Source: Phytoactinopolyspora mesophila (lineage in GTDB: Bacteria > Actinomycetota > Actinomycetes > Jiangellales > Jiangellaceae). From it: 64,000 bases of DNA. This document shows, piece by piece, positions 33,175 through 42,459 of this stretch (its first letter is position 1; every line of letters starts with the position of its first letter). The notes below the pieces were generated by a model. That model made no database searches. It had not been told where the DNA came from and saw only the letters and a list, made by a program, of their open reading frames with translations. The stretch covers positions 372,001 to 436,000 of the forward strand of contig NZ_WLZY01000001.1 in the NCBI RefSeq assembly GCF_010122465.1, in the 5' to 3' direction. The position numbers and the translations under genes were made by a program.

Positions 33175-34035
33175 ATGACAGATCGATCCGCCCTATTGCT
33201 GCCGGCGTTCGAAGGCGCGACCCCGTGGGCGCAGCTCGATCGGTTGCCGGAACGGCCGGCAGAGTTCACCTTCGCCCTCCTGTCGGATCTGACGGGCGGG
33301 GAGCGGCCGGGCGTATTCGGCAGGGCGGTCGATGCGACGAACCTGATACGTCCTGACTTCGTCATCCAATTGGGCGACACGATCGAGGGCTACACCTGCG
33401 ATGCGGCGGAGATCGCTCGGCAGTCCACGGCATTCGACACGACGGTGGCCCGACTCGACGTGCCGATGTTCCGGGTTCCGGGAAACCACGACGTCAGTAA
33501 CGACACGATGCGGACCGAGTGGCTCAGTCGATACGGCGCGCTTCACTATCACTTCGTTTACCGGGATGTTCTGTTCGTCGCCCTGGACACGCAGGATTCG
33601 CCCCGGCCAGGTGACGGCGACGTCCATCTCGATATGTCCGTAGACGGGTGGGAGGGGACGATGCCGGCACGTTTCAGCGCCGAACAGCTGTCATGGGTGG
33701 AGCAGATTCTGGCCGAGTATCCAGACGTGCGCTGGACGATCCTGTGCATGCACATGCCCGCATGGCAGGGTGCCGGAGCGCCCGGCTTCGACCGCGTGCT
33801 GCGGGCGCTGGGTGAGCGTCCGTACACCGTCTTCGCTGGCCATGTGCACAATTATCGGCGGCGCCAACTGGCAGGGAGAGACTTCATCCGGCTTGGCACC
33901 ACGGGGGGATCCTGGGTTGTTCCCGGCGAAGCCGGAAACTTCGATCACCTCACGCTGGTCACGATGATGCCCACCGGGCCCCGGATCGCGAACATTCTGC
34001 TGGACGGTGTGCTCGGCCCGGACGGCGGGCGGTGA
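33175..34035 (+). CDS. Metallophosphoesterase (calcineurin-like)
   Basis: 286 residues from ATG 33175 after AGGAGG. The dinuclear-metal motifs are FALLSDL (with the usual first DxH degenerate to DLT), PDFVIQLGDTIEG, VPGNHDVSND, WTILCMHMPAW and GHVHNYRRRQ. Apart from the altered first motif the ligand set is complete. No signal peptide is visible, so it is probably cytoplasmic. Phosphodiester or phosphomonoester substrates cannot be told apart. Confidence 0.87.
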   Translation: MTDRSALLLPAFEGATPWAQLDRLPERPAEFTFALLSDLTGGERPGVFGRAVDATNLIRPDFVIQLGDTIEGYTCDAAEIARQSTAFDTTVARLDVPMFRVPGNHDVSNDTMRTEWLSRYGALHYHFVYRDVLFVALDTQDSPRPGDGDVHLDMSVDGWEGTMPARFSAEQLSWVEQILAEYPDVRWTILCMHMPAWQGAGAPGFDRVLRALGERPYTVFAGHVHNYRRRQLAGRDFIRLGTTGGSWVVPGEAGNFDHLTLVTMMPTGPRIANILLDGVLGPDGGR

Positions 34036-34067
34036 GCGATGCCACCTTGCGTCGCGCCGAGTGTCTT

Positions 34068-34115
34068 AGCACGCCCGATTCACGAAGATCGTGACGTGTC
34101 ATAATCGGGCGTGCT
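34068..34115. promoter_or_regulatory. Inverted repeat overlapping the NHL-gene start
   Basis: AGCACGCCCGATT (34068-34080) is the exact reverse complement of 34103-34115, with a smaller hairpin CACGA-AGA-TCGTG inside. The right arm contains the GTG start (34111) of the NHL gene and a CATAAT box. It is 33 bases after the phosphoesterase stop, so it may act as terminator of that gene, as start-site structure for the next, or both. Confidence 0.55.
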
Positions 34116-36450
34116 GCGAATCTCGCTTCTTCCGCTGTCGTTCTGTGCCGTCCTGTCTACGGGCGTCGCCGCTGCCGGCGCGAGCGCCGTCCCGGTAAGC
34201 GCTTCACCGATGGGCGGCGCGGTGGTCGAGCCAGGCCCGTTGGAGACGGTGGTGGGAACTGGCGAACTAGGCCACTCGGGTGACGGTGGGCCGGCCGTCG
34301 ACGCGAACCTCGGTGAAGTGCGTGACCTGGCGTTCGATGACGCAGGCAACCTCTATATCGCCACTCGCGTCGATGGTGCCGAGCGCGGCGCCTACATCCG
34401 CGAGGTCGCACCAGACGGGACGATCAGCACCGTGGCCGGCGGGTTGGTGGCGGAGTCCGATGACTCCGGCAGGCAGCGTATGACGCCTGACGGCTTGGCA
34501 GGCGTGACCAGCCTCGCCGCCGGGCCGGATGGCGAGCTGTACATTGCCGACAGCCTCGTCGGCCAGGTCATGCGTGTGGATCCTGGTGAGGAGCCCACCA
34601 TCGTGGCCGGCACCGGCGACTACGGACACGCCGGCGACGGCGGACCAGCCGCACAAGCCCAGCTGCGGTCCCCTGCCGGCGTGGCTGTCGGCCAGGACGG
34701 CGAGCTTTACATCGCCGACGCTGGTGGTTATATCCGCCGGATCGACACCGACGGCGTCATCACCACGATCGCCGGGACTGGCGACGCGGCGGAGGAGTCC
34801 AGCGGCGACGGTGGACCGGCTGCCGAGGCGTCGTTCACCCGGCCGTTCGACGTCGTGGTCGATTCCGCCGGCAACCTCTACGTGGCGGACGTGTTCCGGA
34901 TGAGGGCAAGCGATGACGACATCCCGAGTCAGCGGATCCGCAGGATCGACACTGAGGGTGTCATCACCACCATCGCCGGCGGTGAGGCATGCGGCTACAC
35001 CGGCGACGGCGGACCCGCCGAAGACGCCGAGCTGTGTTTCCCGCGAGAACTGACTGTCGGCCCGGACGGAACCGTCTATCTGGTGGACCCCAGGCATCAC
35101 CGGATTCGGATGATCACGCCGGATGGCACGATCCACAGCTTGCCCACCTATTTCAAGGATCCGTCCGCGCTGGCCATAGGGCCGGACGGCGCGCTCTACG
35201 TCGGCGACGGCGATCAGGGTCAGGTACACCGGATTCCACTCGATGGGGGTGGTGCTGAGTCCGAGGTGCCGGACACCGTGGTCGATGCCCCCGACCTGTG
35301 GGCGGAGGTGAACGCGCACGAGATCACCGTGGTGGCGGGTACCGGAGAGGCAGGGTATTCCGGCGACGACGGACCCGCGGGTGACGCCCAGCTGTCCGGC
35401 CCGGACGATCTCGCCGTCGGACCGGACGGCACGCTCTACGTGTTGGATTCCGGCAACGGCCTGGTACGTGCGATCCACCCGGACGGGACCATCACCACGG
35501 TTGCCGGAGGCGGCCCGGACTGGGCCGACTCGCTCAGACCGGGGCCCATGACGGGTGACGGCCGGTTGGCGACAGAGGTCGGCCTGCGTGGTGTCACCGG
35601 GATCGACGTGGCCGCCGACGGCACGCTTTTCCTGGCCGACCGGCAGAACAAGCGCGTTCGTCAGGTAAGCCCAGGCGGCGTGATCACGACGGTCGCGGGC
35701 ACCGGGGCACCTCCCGACGAGAGCAACGCTGCCGCGGCCGGCGGGGTGGCTACCCACGTGGCGTTCAACGCGCCGCATGACGTGGCCGCGGCTGCGGACG
35801 GAAGCCTGTATGTCACGGACTCGCAGGCTCACCAGATCCTGCACGTCGATCTTGACGGAACCGTGCGGGTGATCGCCGGGACCGGGGACGCGGGCTTCTC
35901 CGGCGACGGCGGGCCCGCGGTAGAAGCGGAGCTGGAGAGGCCGACCAGAATCGACGTCGGTCATGACGGCACGCTTTACGTCTCGGACAGCAACGACAGC
36001 CGAATCCGTGCCGTCGATGCGGATGGCGTGATCACCACGGTCGGGGGGAAGGAAGCACCTGAGTACGAGGATCCCACCGAGGGAGTGCCAGCCACCGAGG
36101 TATACCTGAGGGTTTACGATCTCGCGGCGGACGACGACGGCACGATCTATCTGAGCAGGTGGGGATCGATCCAGGCGATCGGCACCGACGGAATCATCAC
36201 GGTGCTGACCCCGGGGGACACCGGCGCCGCAGCTCTCGCGGTGGACGGCGCGGGCAGCGTGTACTTCTCCCAGGCGCGAAACCACCAGGTATCCGTGTTG
36301 CCCAAGGCAGGCGAGGACGCTACGGCGCTGGTTGCCGCGGAAGCCGACACATCCGGCACGCCGTGGTGGACGATGATCATCGGTGTCGCGGCTGTCGGGG
36401 TAGCTGTCGGCGGTTACCTGCTCTTCCGGCGGAGGCGTTCTTCGAGTTGA
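34111..36450 (+). CDS. Membrane-anchored NHL-repeat beta-propeller protein
   Basis: 779 residues. Signal peptide LLPLSFCAVLSTGVAAAGA, then about twelve NHL-type blades of the form VAGTGxxGxxGDGGPAxxAxL followed by VGPDGTLYVADSxNxxVRxI, enough for two six-bladed propellers. The C-terminus has a single helix (WWTMIIGVAAVGVAVGGYLL) and FRRRRSSS, so the propellers sit outside the cell, held to the membrane by a type I anchor. Many NHL proteins bind partners rather than catalyse; the ligand is not known. It converges on the DUF5937 gene with two bases between stops. Confidence 0.9.
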   Translation: MLRISLLPLSFCAVLSTGVAAAGASAVPVSASPMGGAVVEPGPLETVVGTGELGHSGDGGPAVDANLGEVRDLAFDDAGNLYIATRVDGAERGAYIREVAPDGTISTVAGGLVAESDDSGRQRMTPDGLAGVTSLAAGPDGELYIADSLVGQVMRVDPGEEPTIVAGTGDYGHAGDGGPAAQAQLRSPAGVAVGQDGELYIADAGGYIRRIDTDGVITTIAGTGDAAEESSGDGGPAAEASFTRPFDVVVDSAGNLYVADVFRMRASDDDIPSQRIRRIDTEGVITTIAGGEACGYTGDGGPAEDAELCFPRELTVGPDGTVYLVDPRHHRIRMITPDGTIHSLPTYFKDPSALAIGPDGALYVGDGDQGQVHRIPLDGGGAESEVPDTVVDAPDLWAEVNAHEITVVAGTGEAGYSGDDGPAGDAQLSGPDDLAVGPDGTLYVLDSGNGLVRAIHPDGTITTVAGGGPDWADSLRPGPMTGDGRLATEVGLRGVTGIDVAADGTLFLADRQNKRVRQVSPGGVITTVAGTGAPPDESNAAAAGGVATHVAFNAPHDVAAAADGSLYVTDSQAHQILHVDLDGTVRVIAGTGDAGFSGDGGPAVEAELERPTRIDVGHDGTLYVSDSNDSRIRAVDADGVITTVGGKEAPEYEDPTEGVPATEVYLRVYDLAADDDGTIYLSRWGSIQAIGTDGIITVLTPGDTGAAALAVDGAGSVYFSQARNHQVSVLPKAGEDATALVAAEADTSGTPWWTMIIGVAAVGVAVGGYLLFRRRRSSS

Positions 36451-36452
36451 AC

Positions 36453-37559
36453 TCAACGCACGATCGAGTTCACCAGTTCGGGGCCGAGCCGATAGATCCG
36501 GGCAAGCAACAGCCGGTGCCGGATGTAGCGGCCATCTCGGTCGGACAGCAACAATCCGACATCACGTAGTCGAGCGAGGTGCCGGGATACCTGCGGAGCT
36601 GGCATGCCGGTGCGCCGGGCCAGCTCGCTGGTGGTGCATTCCTCGTTGACAAGATGGCGGCACAGGGAAAGCCGGGCGGGATCGGTGAGCACCAGTAGGC
36701 GTTGCCGAAGGTGTTCCAGCGTGAAGCCGGTGGACATCTCCATGTCCATAACCGGGAACTGAATGACGACCGGCAGGTCGGTGACGTCGTTGGTGTAGGT
36801 CCGGTCGTGTTTCACCAGCAGATGCGGCTGGGTGAACAGCGACGGCACGAGCACATAGGCGCGTGAGTCCGCGCGCACGGTCTCGGTCTGGAGCTTGTCG
36901 TACACCACCCTGGCAGCCGCGGGATAGAGCTTGACGGTGGGGGTCAGCGAGGCGAAGACCAACGGCACGGACTGGTGGCGCAACTGTTGTTCGATCTCGC
37001 GTTTGGCCGGTGTCAGGCGGGGGCGCAGCTGTGCCCATTCGGCATCGAAGAACTCACGACCACACTGCTCCAGTGCGTGCACGAGACGTTGCTGGAGTTC
37101 GTTGGGGTCTTCGGCGAGACGCGCGGCCAGGAAGCCCCGGCGGTCGGACTTCTCCTGACAGCGTTCGACGAAGGTCTTCGCAAGCGCCGGGTCGTCGCGC
37201 AGGTGGCGGAACTCGGCCGATCGCACCCCGAGCAGCGCTTCTGAGGCCATCGCCGTGAAGGCGTCCACGGAAAGCCGGCCCAGCGTGGCCAGTTCGTCGT
37301 CGAGGGAGCCGTCGGGCCCGGCGCTCAGCGGCATCAGATGCCGGGAGCGGAATCTCGCCCAGAACGGAGACAGCTCGGCGAGCACGCGGCGAAGGTCTTC
37401 GGAAATCACGCTGCCAAGGTGTTTGACGAAGGACGTGCGGTCTGGATGATGCCCGGGCTCAGCGACGACATGCAAGATCGCCATGAGTTCGGCGATGGGG
37501 GACAACTGCACGCTGACATCGCTGGCGCGCACGCCCGACAACTCCACCGTTATGGCCAT
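36453..37559 (-). CDS. DUF5937/ArsR-type winged-helix regulator
   Basis: 368 residues. The large N-terminal part (about 1-270) is the DUF5937 region (SPIAELMAILHVVAEPGHHP, then LMPLSAGPDGSLDDEL). The C-terminal 80 residues are an ArsR winged helix: LTDPARLSLCRHLVNEECTT, SELARRTGMPAPQVSRHLA and LRDVGLLLSDRDGRYIRHRL. It is the last gene of the importer/hydrolase operon, four bases behind the hydrolase, and probably regulates the operon; the 22-bp palindrome upstream of the binding-protein gene is a candidate site. Confidence 0.87.
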   Translation of the reverse strand: MAITVELSGVRASDVSVQLSPIAELMAILHVVAEPGHHPDRTSFVKHLGSVISEDLRRVLAELSPFWARFRSRHLMPLSAGPDGSLDDELATLGRLSVDAFTAMASEALLGVRSAEFRHLRDDPALAKTFVERCQEKSDRRGFLAARLAEDPNELQQRLVHALEQCGREFFDAEWAQLRPRLTPAKREIEQQLRHQSVPLVFASLTPTVKLYPAAARVVYDKLQTETVRADSRAYVLVPSLFTQPHLLVKHDRTYTNDVTDLPVVIQFPVMDMEMSTGFTLEHLRQRLLVLTDPARLSLCRHLVNEECTTSELARRTGMPAPQVSRHLARLRDVGLLLSDRDGRYIRHRLLLARIYRLGPELVNSIVR

Positions 37560-37563
37560 CTGC

Positions 37564-38928
37564 TCACCAGCTCAGTCTCTCTGCCTGCTGCCGGATCTCT
37601 TCGGCGTCGATCGGATCGTAGAGACCATCATCGATCATGCGGGCGATCTCGTCGGCGACCCGGCGCCGGTAGACAGGGGCGGATCCGTACAGGGTGTCGA
37701 GAGTGGCGACGTCGAACGGGATCTCGTGTCCGTGGTACCAGGACGGCCGTCCAACCGGGGTAGCGGCCACCAGCGACGACACTGGCACCGTGACGTAGGG
37801 GGTCCGCAGCCCGCCCAGTGCGTTGCCGTGCTCGTCGCGCTGGATGTCATCGCCCGCACCGGCGGTCCGCAGCCACATGCTTGGCGGTGGGGCGCTCACC
37901 CCGCGTGCCCACCCGATCAGCTGGTCGAGTACCGCGGCGTAGACGTGTGAGTTGGGAAAGGTGCTCCAGATGGCTCGGGGCGGCAGCGGGCAATTCCGGA
38001 GGCGGTGGATGTCGGCGTCGGACATGAACCGGGTTTCGCGATGTGCCATTCCGGCCACCTCGTACAGGCGGAAGGAGTCGCTGTCGGCCCGGCGGTGGCT
38101 GACGCCGCGCACCTGGCCGGAAACACCACAGGGCAGGCGGACGGACTGGAACTCGCCCTCGCCAAGTAACTCGATGACCGGTACGTCCACGTCGGGCAAC
38201 GCGGCACCGCCGGATGCGGCGGGCAGGTAGCCGTCGAAGACCGGGCCGCCGTCGTCCAGCCGCTGGACCACGTGGTGCTCCTGGACGAATTTGCGCACCA
38301 CGCCGCCGGTCTGGGAGATGCCGGCCAGGTAAATCTCGCTGACGGCGCTGCTTCCCGGGAGCCCTCGCCGCAGCGCGGCGGCTACCTGCGCGATGATGTC
38401 GAACGACTGCGGGGTGGCCGCCCACCAGCGCGCCTTGAACTCGTCATAACGGCGAGCCAACTCGTCTTTGCTGGCGTCGGGGTCGAACGGGATGGTGCTC
38501 GCGAACTTCCTCGCTCCGGGGGCGTCAGCGAACGTCATCGAGGCATAGCGGTCAGGATCGGCCGCGGCGATGAGCTCGAGCGCGCTAGGAGCCTGCGAGT
38601 CGATCTCCACCCACATGTGCCCGGAGCGCATGAGATGCCGGTTGAGCGCACGCCAGACCGAGGTTCCGCCCCAGATGTGCGACACCTCGGCGACCGCCGC
38701 CCCGCTGAACCTGGCCGGGTCTCGCGGGCGGCGGACCAGGATCCGCGTCCGGTATGGCGCGCCGGCCGCCTCGCCGGAGACGAAGTACTCGTCCTCGACG
38801 TATCCGTAGGTGGCCATCCGCTCCCGGCCATAAGGTTCCAGGATCACTGGCTCGGAGGTGGGGGTGACCGGGACCGGGCCCGCTATCTGCGCGGGCCTGG
38901 TCATGCTCGACTCGACTGTGGTGTTCAC
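37564..38928 (-). CDS. Alpha/beta hydrolase domain-containing protein (Abhydrolase_10)
   Basis: 454 residues. The nucleophile elbow is GISQTGG, with FSGAAVAEVSHIWGG and EVAGMAHRETRF (probable catalytic His) also typical of the PF20091-type hydrolases found in actinomycetes. No signal peptide is present, so the substrate should be taken up first. It lies within the peptide-type importer operon, 34 bases behind the second ATPase and followed by the regulator, so the operon probably imports an ester- or amide-containing compound that this enzyme cleaves. Confidence 0.88.
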   Translation of the reverse strand: MNTTVESSMTRPAQIAGPVPVTPTSEPVILEPYGRERMATYGYVEDEYFVSGEAAGAPYRTRILVRRPRDPARFSGAAVAEVSHIWGGTSVWRALNRHLMRSGHMWVEIDSQAPSALELIAAADPDRYASMTFADAPGARKFASTIPFDPDASKDELARRYDEFKARWWAATPQSFDIIAQVAAALRRGLPGSSAVSEIYLAGISQTGGVVRKFVQEHHVVQRLDDGGPVFDGYLPAASGGAALPDVDVPVIELLGEGEFQSVRLPCGVSGQVRGVSHRRADSDSFRLYEVAGMAHRETRFMSDADIHRLRNCPLPPRAIWSTFPNSHVYAAVLDQLIGWARGVSAPPPSMWLRTAGAGDDIQRDEHGNALGGLRTPYVTVPVSSLVAATPVGRPSWYHGHEIPFDVATLDTLYGSAPVYRRRVADEIARMIDDGLYDPIDAEEIRQQAERLSW

Positions 38929-38962
38929 GTGTGTACCCCTGTGCGGTGCTGTGCCGGCTGTT

Positions 38963-39748
38963 TCAGAGCGACGGCGTGGAGGTGAGAAGGAGTTTGGTGT
39001 AGTCGTTGCGCGGCTTGGCGAAGACCTCCTGACAGGCGGCGTGCTCGACGATCCGGCCCTGGTAGATCACCGCGACGTCGTCGCTCATGAATTCGATGAC
39101 GGCCATGTCGTGGCTGATGAACAGCATCGACAGGTCCCGGGCTTCTTGAATGTCCTTCAGCAGGTTCAGGATCGCCGCCTGCACGGAGACGTCCAGCGCC
39201 GAGACAGGTTCGTCGGCGACGATCAACCCCGGGTCGAGTGCCAGCGCACGCGCGATGGAAATGCGTTGCCGCTGGCCGCCGGAGAACTCGTGGGGCATCC
39301 GTGGGAGGAATGCCTGGGCGAGTTGAACCTCGTCCGCGAGCTCGGAGGCCCGTCGTCGACGATCGGGCTCGGTGAGTAGCCCCTGGACTCGGAAGGGCTC
39401 CATCAGCAGGTCCTGCAATGTCATCCGCGGGTTGAGCGAACTGGACGAGTCCTGGAAGATCATCTGCATCTGGCGTCGTTTGCGGCGCAGGGCACCGGCA
39501 TCGAGGTTGTCGAGCCGCTCACCGGCCACGGTGACAGTGCCGGACGTCGGCGGAATCAGTCCCACCGCGATCCGTCCTAGGGTGGACTTGCCCGAGCCGC
39601 TTTCGCCGACGACGCCGAGGACGTGACACCGTTCGAGATGGAGATTGACGTCCACGACGGCGTGATGCACCGCGCGGCTGAACAGTGACCCGAAACGGAA
39701 ATCCTTGCTCACGTGCTCGAGTTGCAGGGCCGGTGCTGTGGGCGTCAT
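38963..39748 (-). CDS. Oligopeptide-type ABC transporter ATP-binding protein (DppF/OppF-type)
   Basis: 261 residues from ATG 39748, overlapping the preceding ATPase stop by four bases. Walker [18 protein letters not shown]-loop QMIFQDSSSSLNPRMTL, signature FSGGQRQRISIARAL, Walker B LIVADEPVSALDVSVQA and switch His MLFISHDMAVIEFMSDDV. The C-terminus lacks the long zinc-binding oligopeptide extension of full-length OppF (about 320 residues), ending soon after KLLLTSTPSL. It forms the ATPase pair with the next gene. Confidence 0.93.
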   Translation of the reverse strand: MTPTAPALQLEHVSKDFRFGSLFSRAVHHAVVDVNLHLERCHVLGVVGESGSGKSTLGRIAVGLIPPTSGTVTVAGERLDNLDAGALRRKRRQMQMIFQDSSSSLNPRMTLQDLLMEPFRVQGLLTEPDRRRRASELADEVQLAQAFLPRMPHEFSGGQRQRISIARALALDPGLIVADEPVSALDVSVQAAILNLLKDIQEARDLSMLFISHDMAVIEFMSDDVAVIYQGRIVEHAACQEVFAKPRNDYTKLLLTSTPSL

Positions 39749-40644
39749 CGAGCCTCCTTGTCGGCGAGAGCGCGCGTACTGAACTTCGCCCGGTCGATGG
39801 TGGGCAATCGGCGTGGGACGTGCCCGATCCTCGGTGCCGACTCGATCAGCCCACGCGTGTACGGATGTGTCGGATTCGCGACGACGTCCGCGGTTGGTCC
39901 CTGTTCCATGACGTCGCCGTCGAGCATCACCAGGACGTCGTCGGCGTACCGGGAGATCAGGCCCAGGTCGTGACTGATCAGGACGAGGCCGAGGCCCAGC
40001 TGGTCGCGTAGATCGAGCAGCAGTTCGAGGATCTGCTTCTGCACGGCGGCATCGAGTGCCGTCGTGGGCTCGTCGGCCAGCAGCAGAGCGGGCTGGCAAG
40101 AGATCGCCATCGCGATCATGACCCGTTGCCGCATACCTCCGGAGAGCTGATGGACGTAGGCCCCGAGGAGGCCCCTGGACTTGGGGATGCCGACCTGGTC
40201 CAGGAGCTCGGCGCTGCGTTCGCGGGCCTCTCTCTTCGACAGGCCGAGATGTATACGCATTGGCCTGATCATCTGGGCGCCGATGCTGAGCATTGGATGC
40301 AGAGCACTCATCGGCTCTTGGAAGATGTAGGCGAGCTCCGGGCCGGATATGGCGCGCCGGGCCTTGTCGTCCAGCGTGAGCAGGTCGGTTCCCTGGTAGA
40401 AAACCCGGCCCTGGGCCGTGGCGACCGGCGGGAGGATACCCATGATCGCCGCGGCGGTCATGGACTTGCCCGAGCCGCTTTCGCCGACGATGCCGATCGT
40501 CCGGCCGGCCGTGAGCTCCAGATTCACGTCGGAGACGACGGTGTTCCGTTCACCGTGTGAGTCGATACACACGCTGAGGTTCTCGGTGCGTAACAGGGGC
40601 GGCTGCGGGCCGGCCGCGGTGACGTCGGTAGCAGTTGTGACCAT
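39745..40644 (-). CDS. Oligopeptide-type ABC transporter ATP-binding protein (DppD/OppD-type)
   Basis: 299 residues. Walker [18 protein letters not shown]-loop [18 protein letters not shown], signature [16 protein letters not shown], Walker [19 protein letters not shown] and switch His [17 protein letters not shown]. The C-terminal region [20 protein letters not shown] is the family's regulatory tail. Five bases separate it from the upstream permease gene and it overlaps the downstream ATPase gene by four bases. Confidence 0.93.
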   Translation of the reverse strand: MVTTATDVTAAGPQPPLLRTENLSVCIDSHGERNTVVSDVNLELTAGRTIGIVGESGSGKSMTAAAIMGILPPVATAQGRVFYQGTDLLTLDDKARRAISGPELAYIFQEPMSALHPMLSIGAQMIRPMRIHLGLSKREARERSAELLDQVGIPKSRGLLGAYVHQLSGGMRQRVMIAMAISCQPALLLADEPTTALDAAVQKQILELLLDLRDQLGLGLVLISHDLGLISRYADDVLVMLDGDVMEQGPTADVVANPTHPYTRGLIESAPRIGHVPRRLPTIDRAKFSTRALADKEAR

Positions 40645-40649
40645 ATCGG

Positions 40650-41606
40650 TTATCCCTTCGCCGCGCCGAGCCGGATGCGTGGGTCGAGGAAGCCGTACAC
40701 CACGTCAACCAGGAGGTTGACCAGAACGAACACGATCGCGATGAAGAAGATCGTGCCCTCGATCAGCGGGTAGTCGCGTCGGGACACCGCGGTGAGCAGA
40801 AGCTGCCCGATGCCCGGAATGGAGAAGATGCTTTCGGTGACGACGGCGCCGCCCAGCAGGCCCGCGACGGTCAGCCCCAGGACTGTCACGACCGGAACCG
40901 TCGCCGCCCGGAAGATGTATCGCCGCGTGACGGTGCCCTCGGGAATCCCCTGAGCGCGCGCCGTGGTGACAAACGGCTGTGACCGCGCGTCCAGAACCCC
41001 GGAGCGGGTGTATCGGAAGAGAACCGCCGCCTCGAGCAGGCCGATCGAGATGGCCGGCAGCGCGAGGTAGCGCAGCGCCTCGACCGGATCGTCGAGCACG
41101 CTCACGTATCCGGCCACCGGCAACACACCGAGCTGGACACCGAAGACGGCGATCAGGATGATCGCCAGCCAGAACGTCGGCATCGCCACGCCGACCGCCG
41201 AGGCCACCACCAGCGTCTGGTCAACGCTCTTTCGGCGGCGGGTGGCCGCGAATGTGCCGAGTGCCGGGCCGACCAGCACAGCCACGAGTATCGCCAGTAG
41301 TGCCAGCTGCAGGGTCACGAACGCGCGCTCCGCGACCAAATCCATCACCGGCGCCCGGAGGAAGATCGAGTCGCCGAAGTCGAGCCTGGCGACGGACCCG
41401 AGCCATTCCACGAACTGCACGGGCAGCGGAGCGTTGAGCCCCATCTCTTCCCGAAGCGCCTCGATCTGCTCGACGGTGGCGTCCTCACCGAGGATGGAGG
41501 CGGCGGGGTCGCCAGGGGTCAGCCGGAGCAGAAGAAAGAGCAGCACCATAGGGACCGCCACAGTGGGCAGCAACGCGAGAAGACGTCGTGCGATATATGC
41601 AAGCAT
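40650..41606 (-). CDS. Peptide/nickel-type ABC permease (DppB-type)
   Basis: 318 residues with six membrane helices. MLAYIARRLLALLPTVAVP and FLLLRLTPGDPAASILG are the conserved N-terminus of DppB/NikB. The EAA-like coupling region is YIFRAATVPVVTVLGLTVAG preceded by TARAQGIPEGTVTRR. The end, SIPGIGQLLLTAVSRRDYPL followed by DPRIRLG, is standard. It pairs with the DppC-type permease three bases upstream. Confidence 0.93.
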   Translation of the reverse strand: MLAYIARRLLALLPTVAVPMVLLFLLLRLTPGDPAASILGEDATVEQIEALREEMGLNAPLPVQFVEWLGSVARLDFGDSIFLRAPVMDLVAERAFVTLQLALLAILVAVLVGPALGTFAATRRRKSVDQTLVVASAVGVAMPTFWLAIILIAVFGVQLGVLPVAGYVSVLDDPVEALRYLALPAISIGLLEAAVLFRYTRSGVLDARSQPFVTTARAQGIPEGTVTRRYIFRAATVPVVTVLGLTVAGLLGGAVVTESIFSIPGIGQLLLTAVSRRDYPLIEGTIFFIAIVFVLVNLLVDVVYGFLDPRIRLGAAKG

Positions 41607-41609
41607 CCG

Positions 41610-42455
41610 TCACACCACCGGGGCCTTGACGGTACTGGAGCGCGGGTCGAAGACGTCGCGCAAGCCGTCGCCGAGCAGGATCAGTCCGAGGACAGTGACC
41701 AGGATGGCCGCGCCGGGGAAGATGCCGATCCACCACGCCACGTTGAAGTACTGCTGCGCGGAGGAGAGGCTGGCACCCCAGCTCGGCACGTCTGGCGGAA
41801 GCCCGATGCCGAGGAACGACAGCGCCGCGATGGACAGTACTGTCATCGAGAACGCCATGGTGGCTTGCACGATCACCACTGAGATGGCTTCAGGCGCGAC
41901 GTACTTCGTGAGGATCCACCGGGTCCGGGCGCCCAATGACACGGCGGACTCGACCATCGGCAGCTCGCGGGCGGCGAGTGTGGCGCTGCGCACCACTCGT
42001 GCCATGGGTGGGACCAGGACCACGGTGAGGCCGAAGACCACGGCGCCGATGCCGTTGCCGATGACGCCGATCAGAGCCATCACCAGGATGATGTTGGGGA
42101 AGGACATCAGCCCGTCCATGATGCGCATGACGACGGCGTCCACGGCGGGAAAGTAGCCGGACAACACCCCGGCCAGGTAGCCGAGGATGATCGCCAGCAG
42201 GGTGCACACCCCCGCGATGCCGATGGAGGTTCGTGCCCCATATAGCAGGATGGTCCAGAGGTCGCGGCCCATCTCGTCGGTTCCCAGGAGGAACTCCGAC
42301 GATGGTGGACGCAACCGATTCGCGGGGTCGACCCGGGCGGGATCGCCGCCGAGCAGCGGTGCGAGCAAGCCGAGCGCGATGACCACGCTGATGATCAGCA
42401 CGCCCGCCATCGCCGAACGGTGTCCCAGCAGGTCGGGGAGACGTCGTCGGAGCAC
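41610..42455 (-). CDS. Peptide/nickel-type ABC permease (DppC-type)
   Basis: 281 residues with six membrane helices. Characteristic DppC/OppC features are the short cytoplasmic N-terminus with HRSAMAGVLIISVVIALGL, the block FLLGTDEMGRDLWTILLYGARTS (in part), LRDGLSFPN-like loop LMSFPNIILVMALIG and the C-terminal FDPRS. It follows the binding-protein gene by four bases and precedes its partner permease by three. Confidence 0.92.
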   Translation of the reverse strand: MLRRRLPDLLGHRSAMAGVLIISVVIALGLLAPLLGGDPARVDPANRLRPPSSEFLLGTDEMGRDLWTILLYGARTSIGIAGVCTLLAIILGYLAGVLSGYFPAVDAVVMRIMDGLMSFPNIILVMALIGVIGNGIGAVVFGLTVVLVPPMARVVRSATLAARELPMVESAVSLGARTRWILTKYVAPEAISVVIVQATMAFSMTVLSIAALSFLGIGLPPDVPSWGASLSSAQQYFNVAWWIGIFPGAAILVTVLGLILLGDGLRDVFDPRSSTVKAPVV

Positions 42456-42459
42456 CGGA

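Noticed and set aside
34267-36456. 729-codon minus-strand open frame
   Set aside because: Antisense of the NHL-propeller gene. The repetitive coding strand creates a long open mirror frame; the product has no signal peptide or motif.
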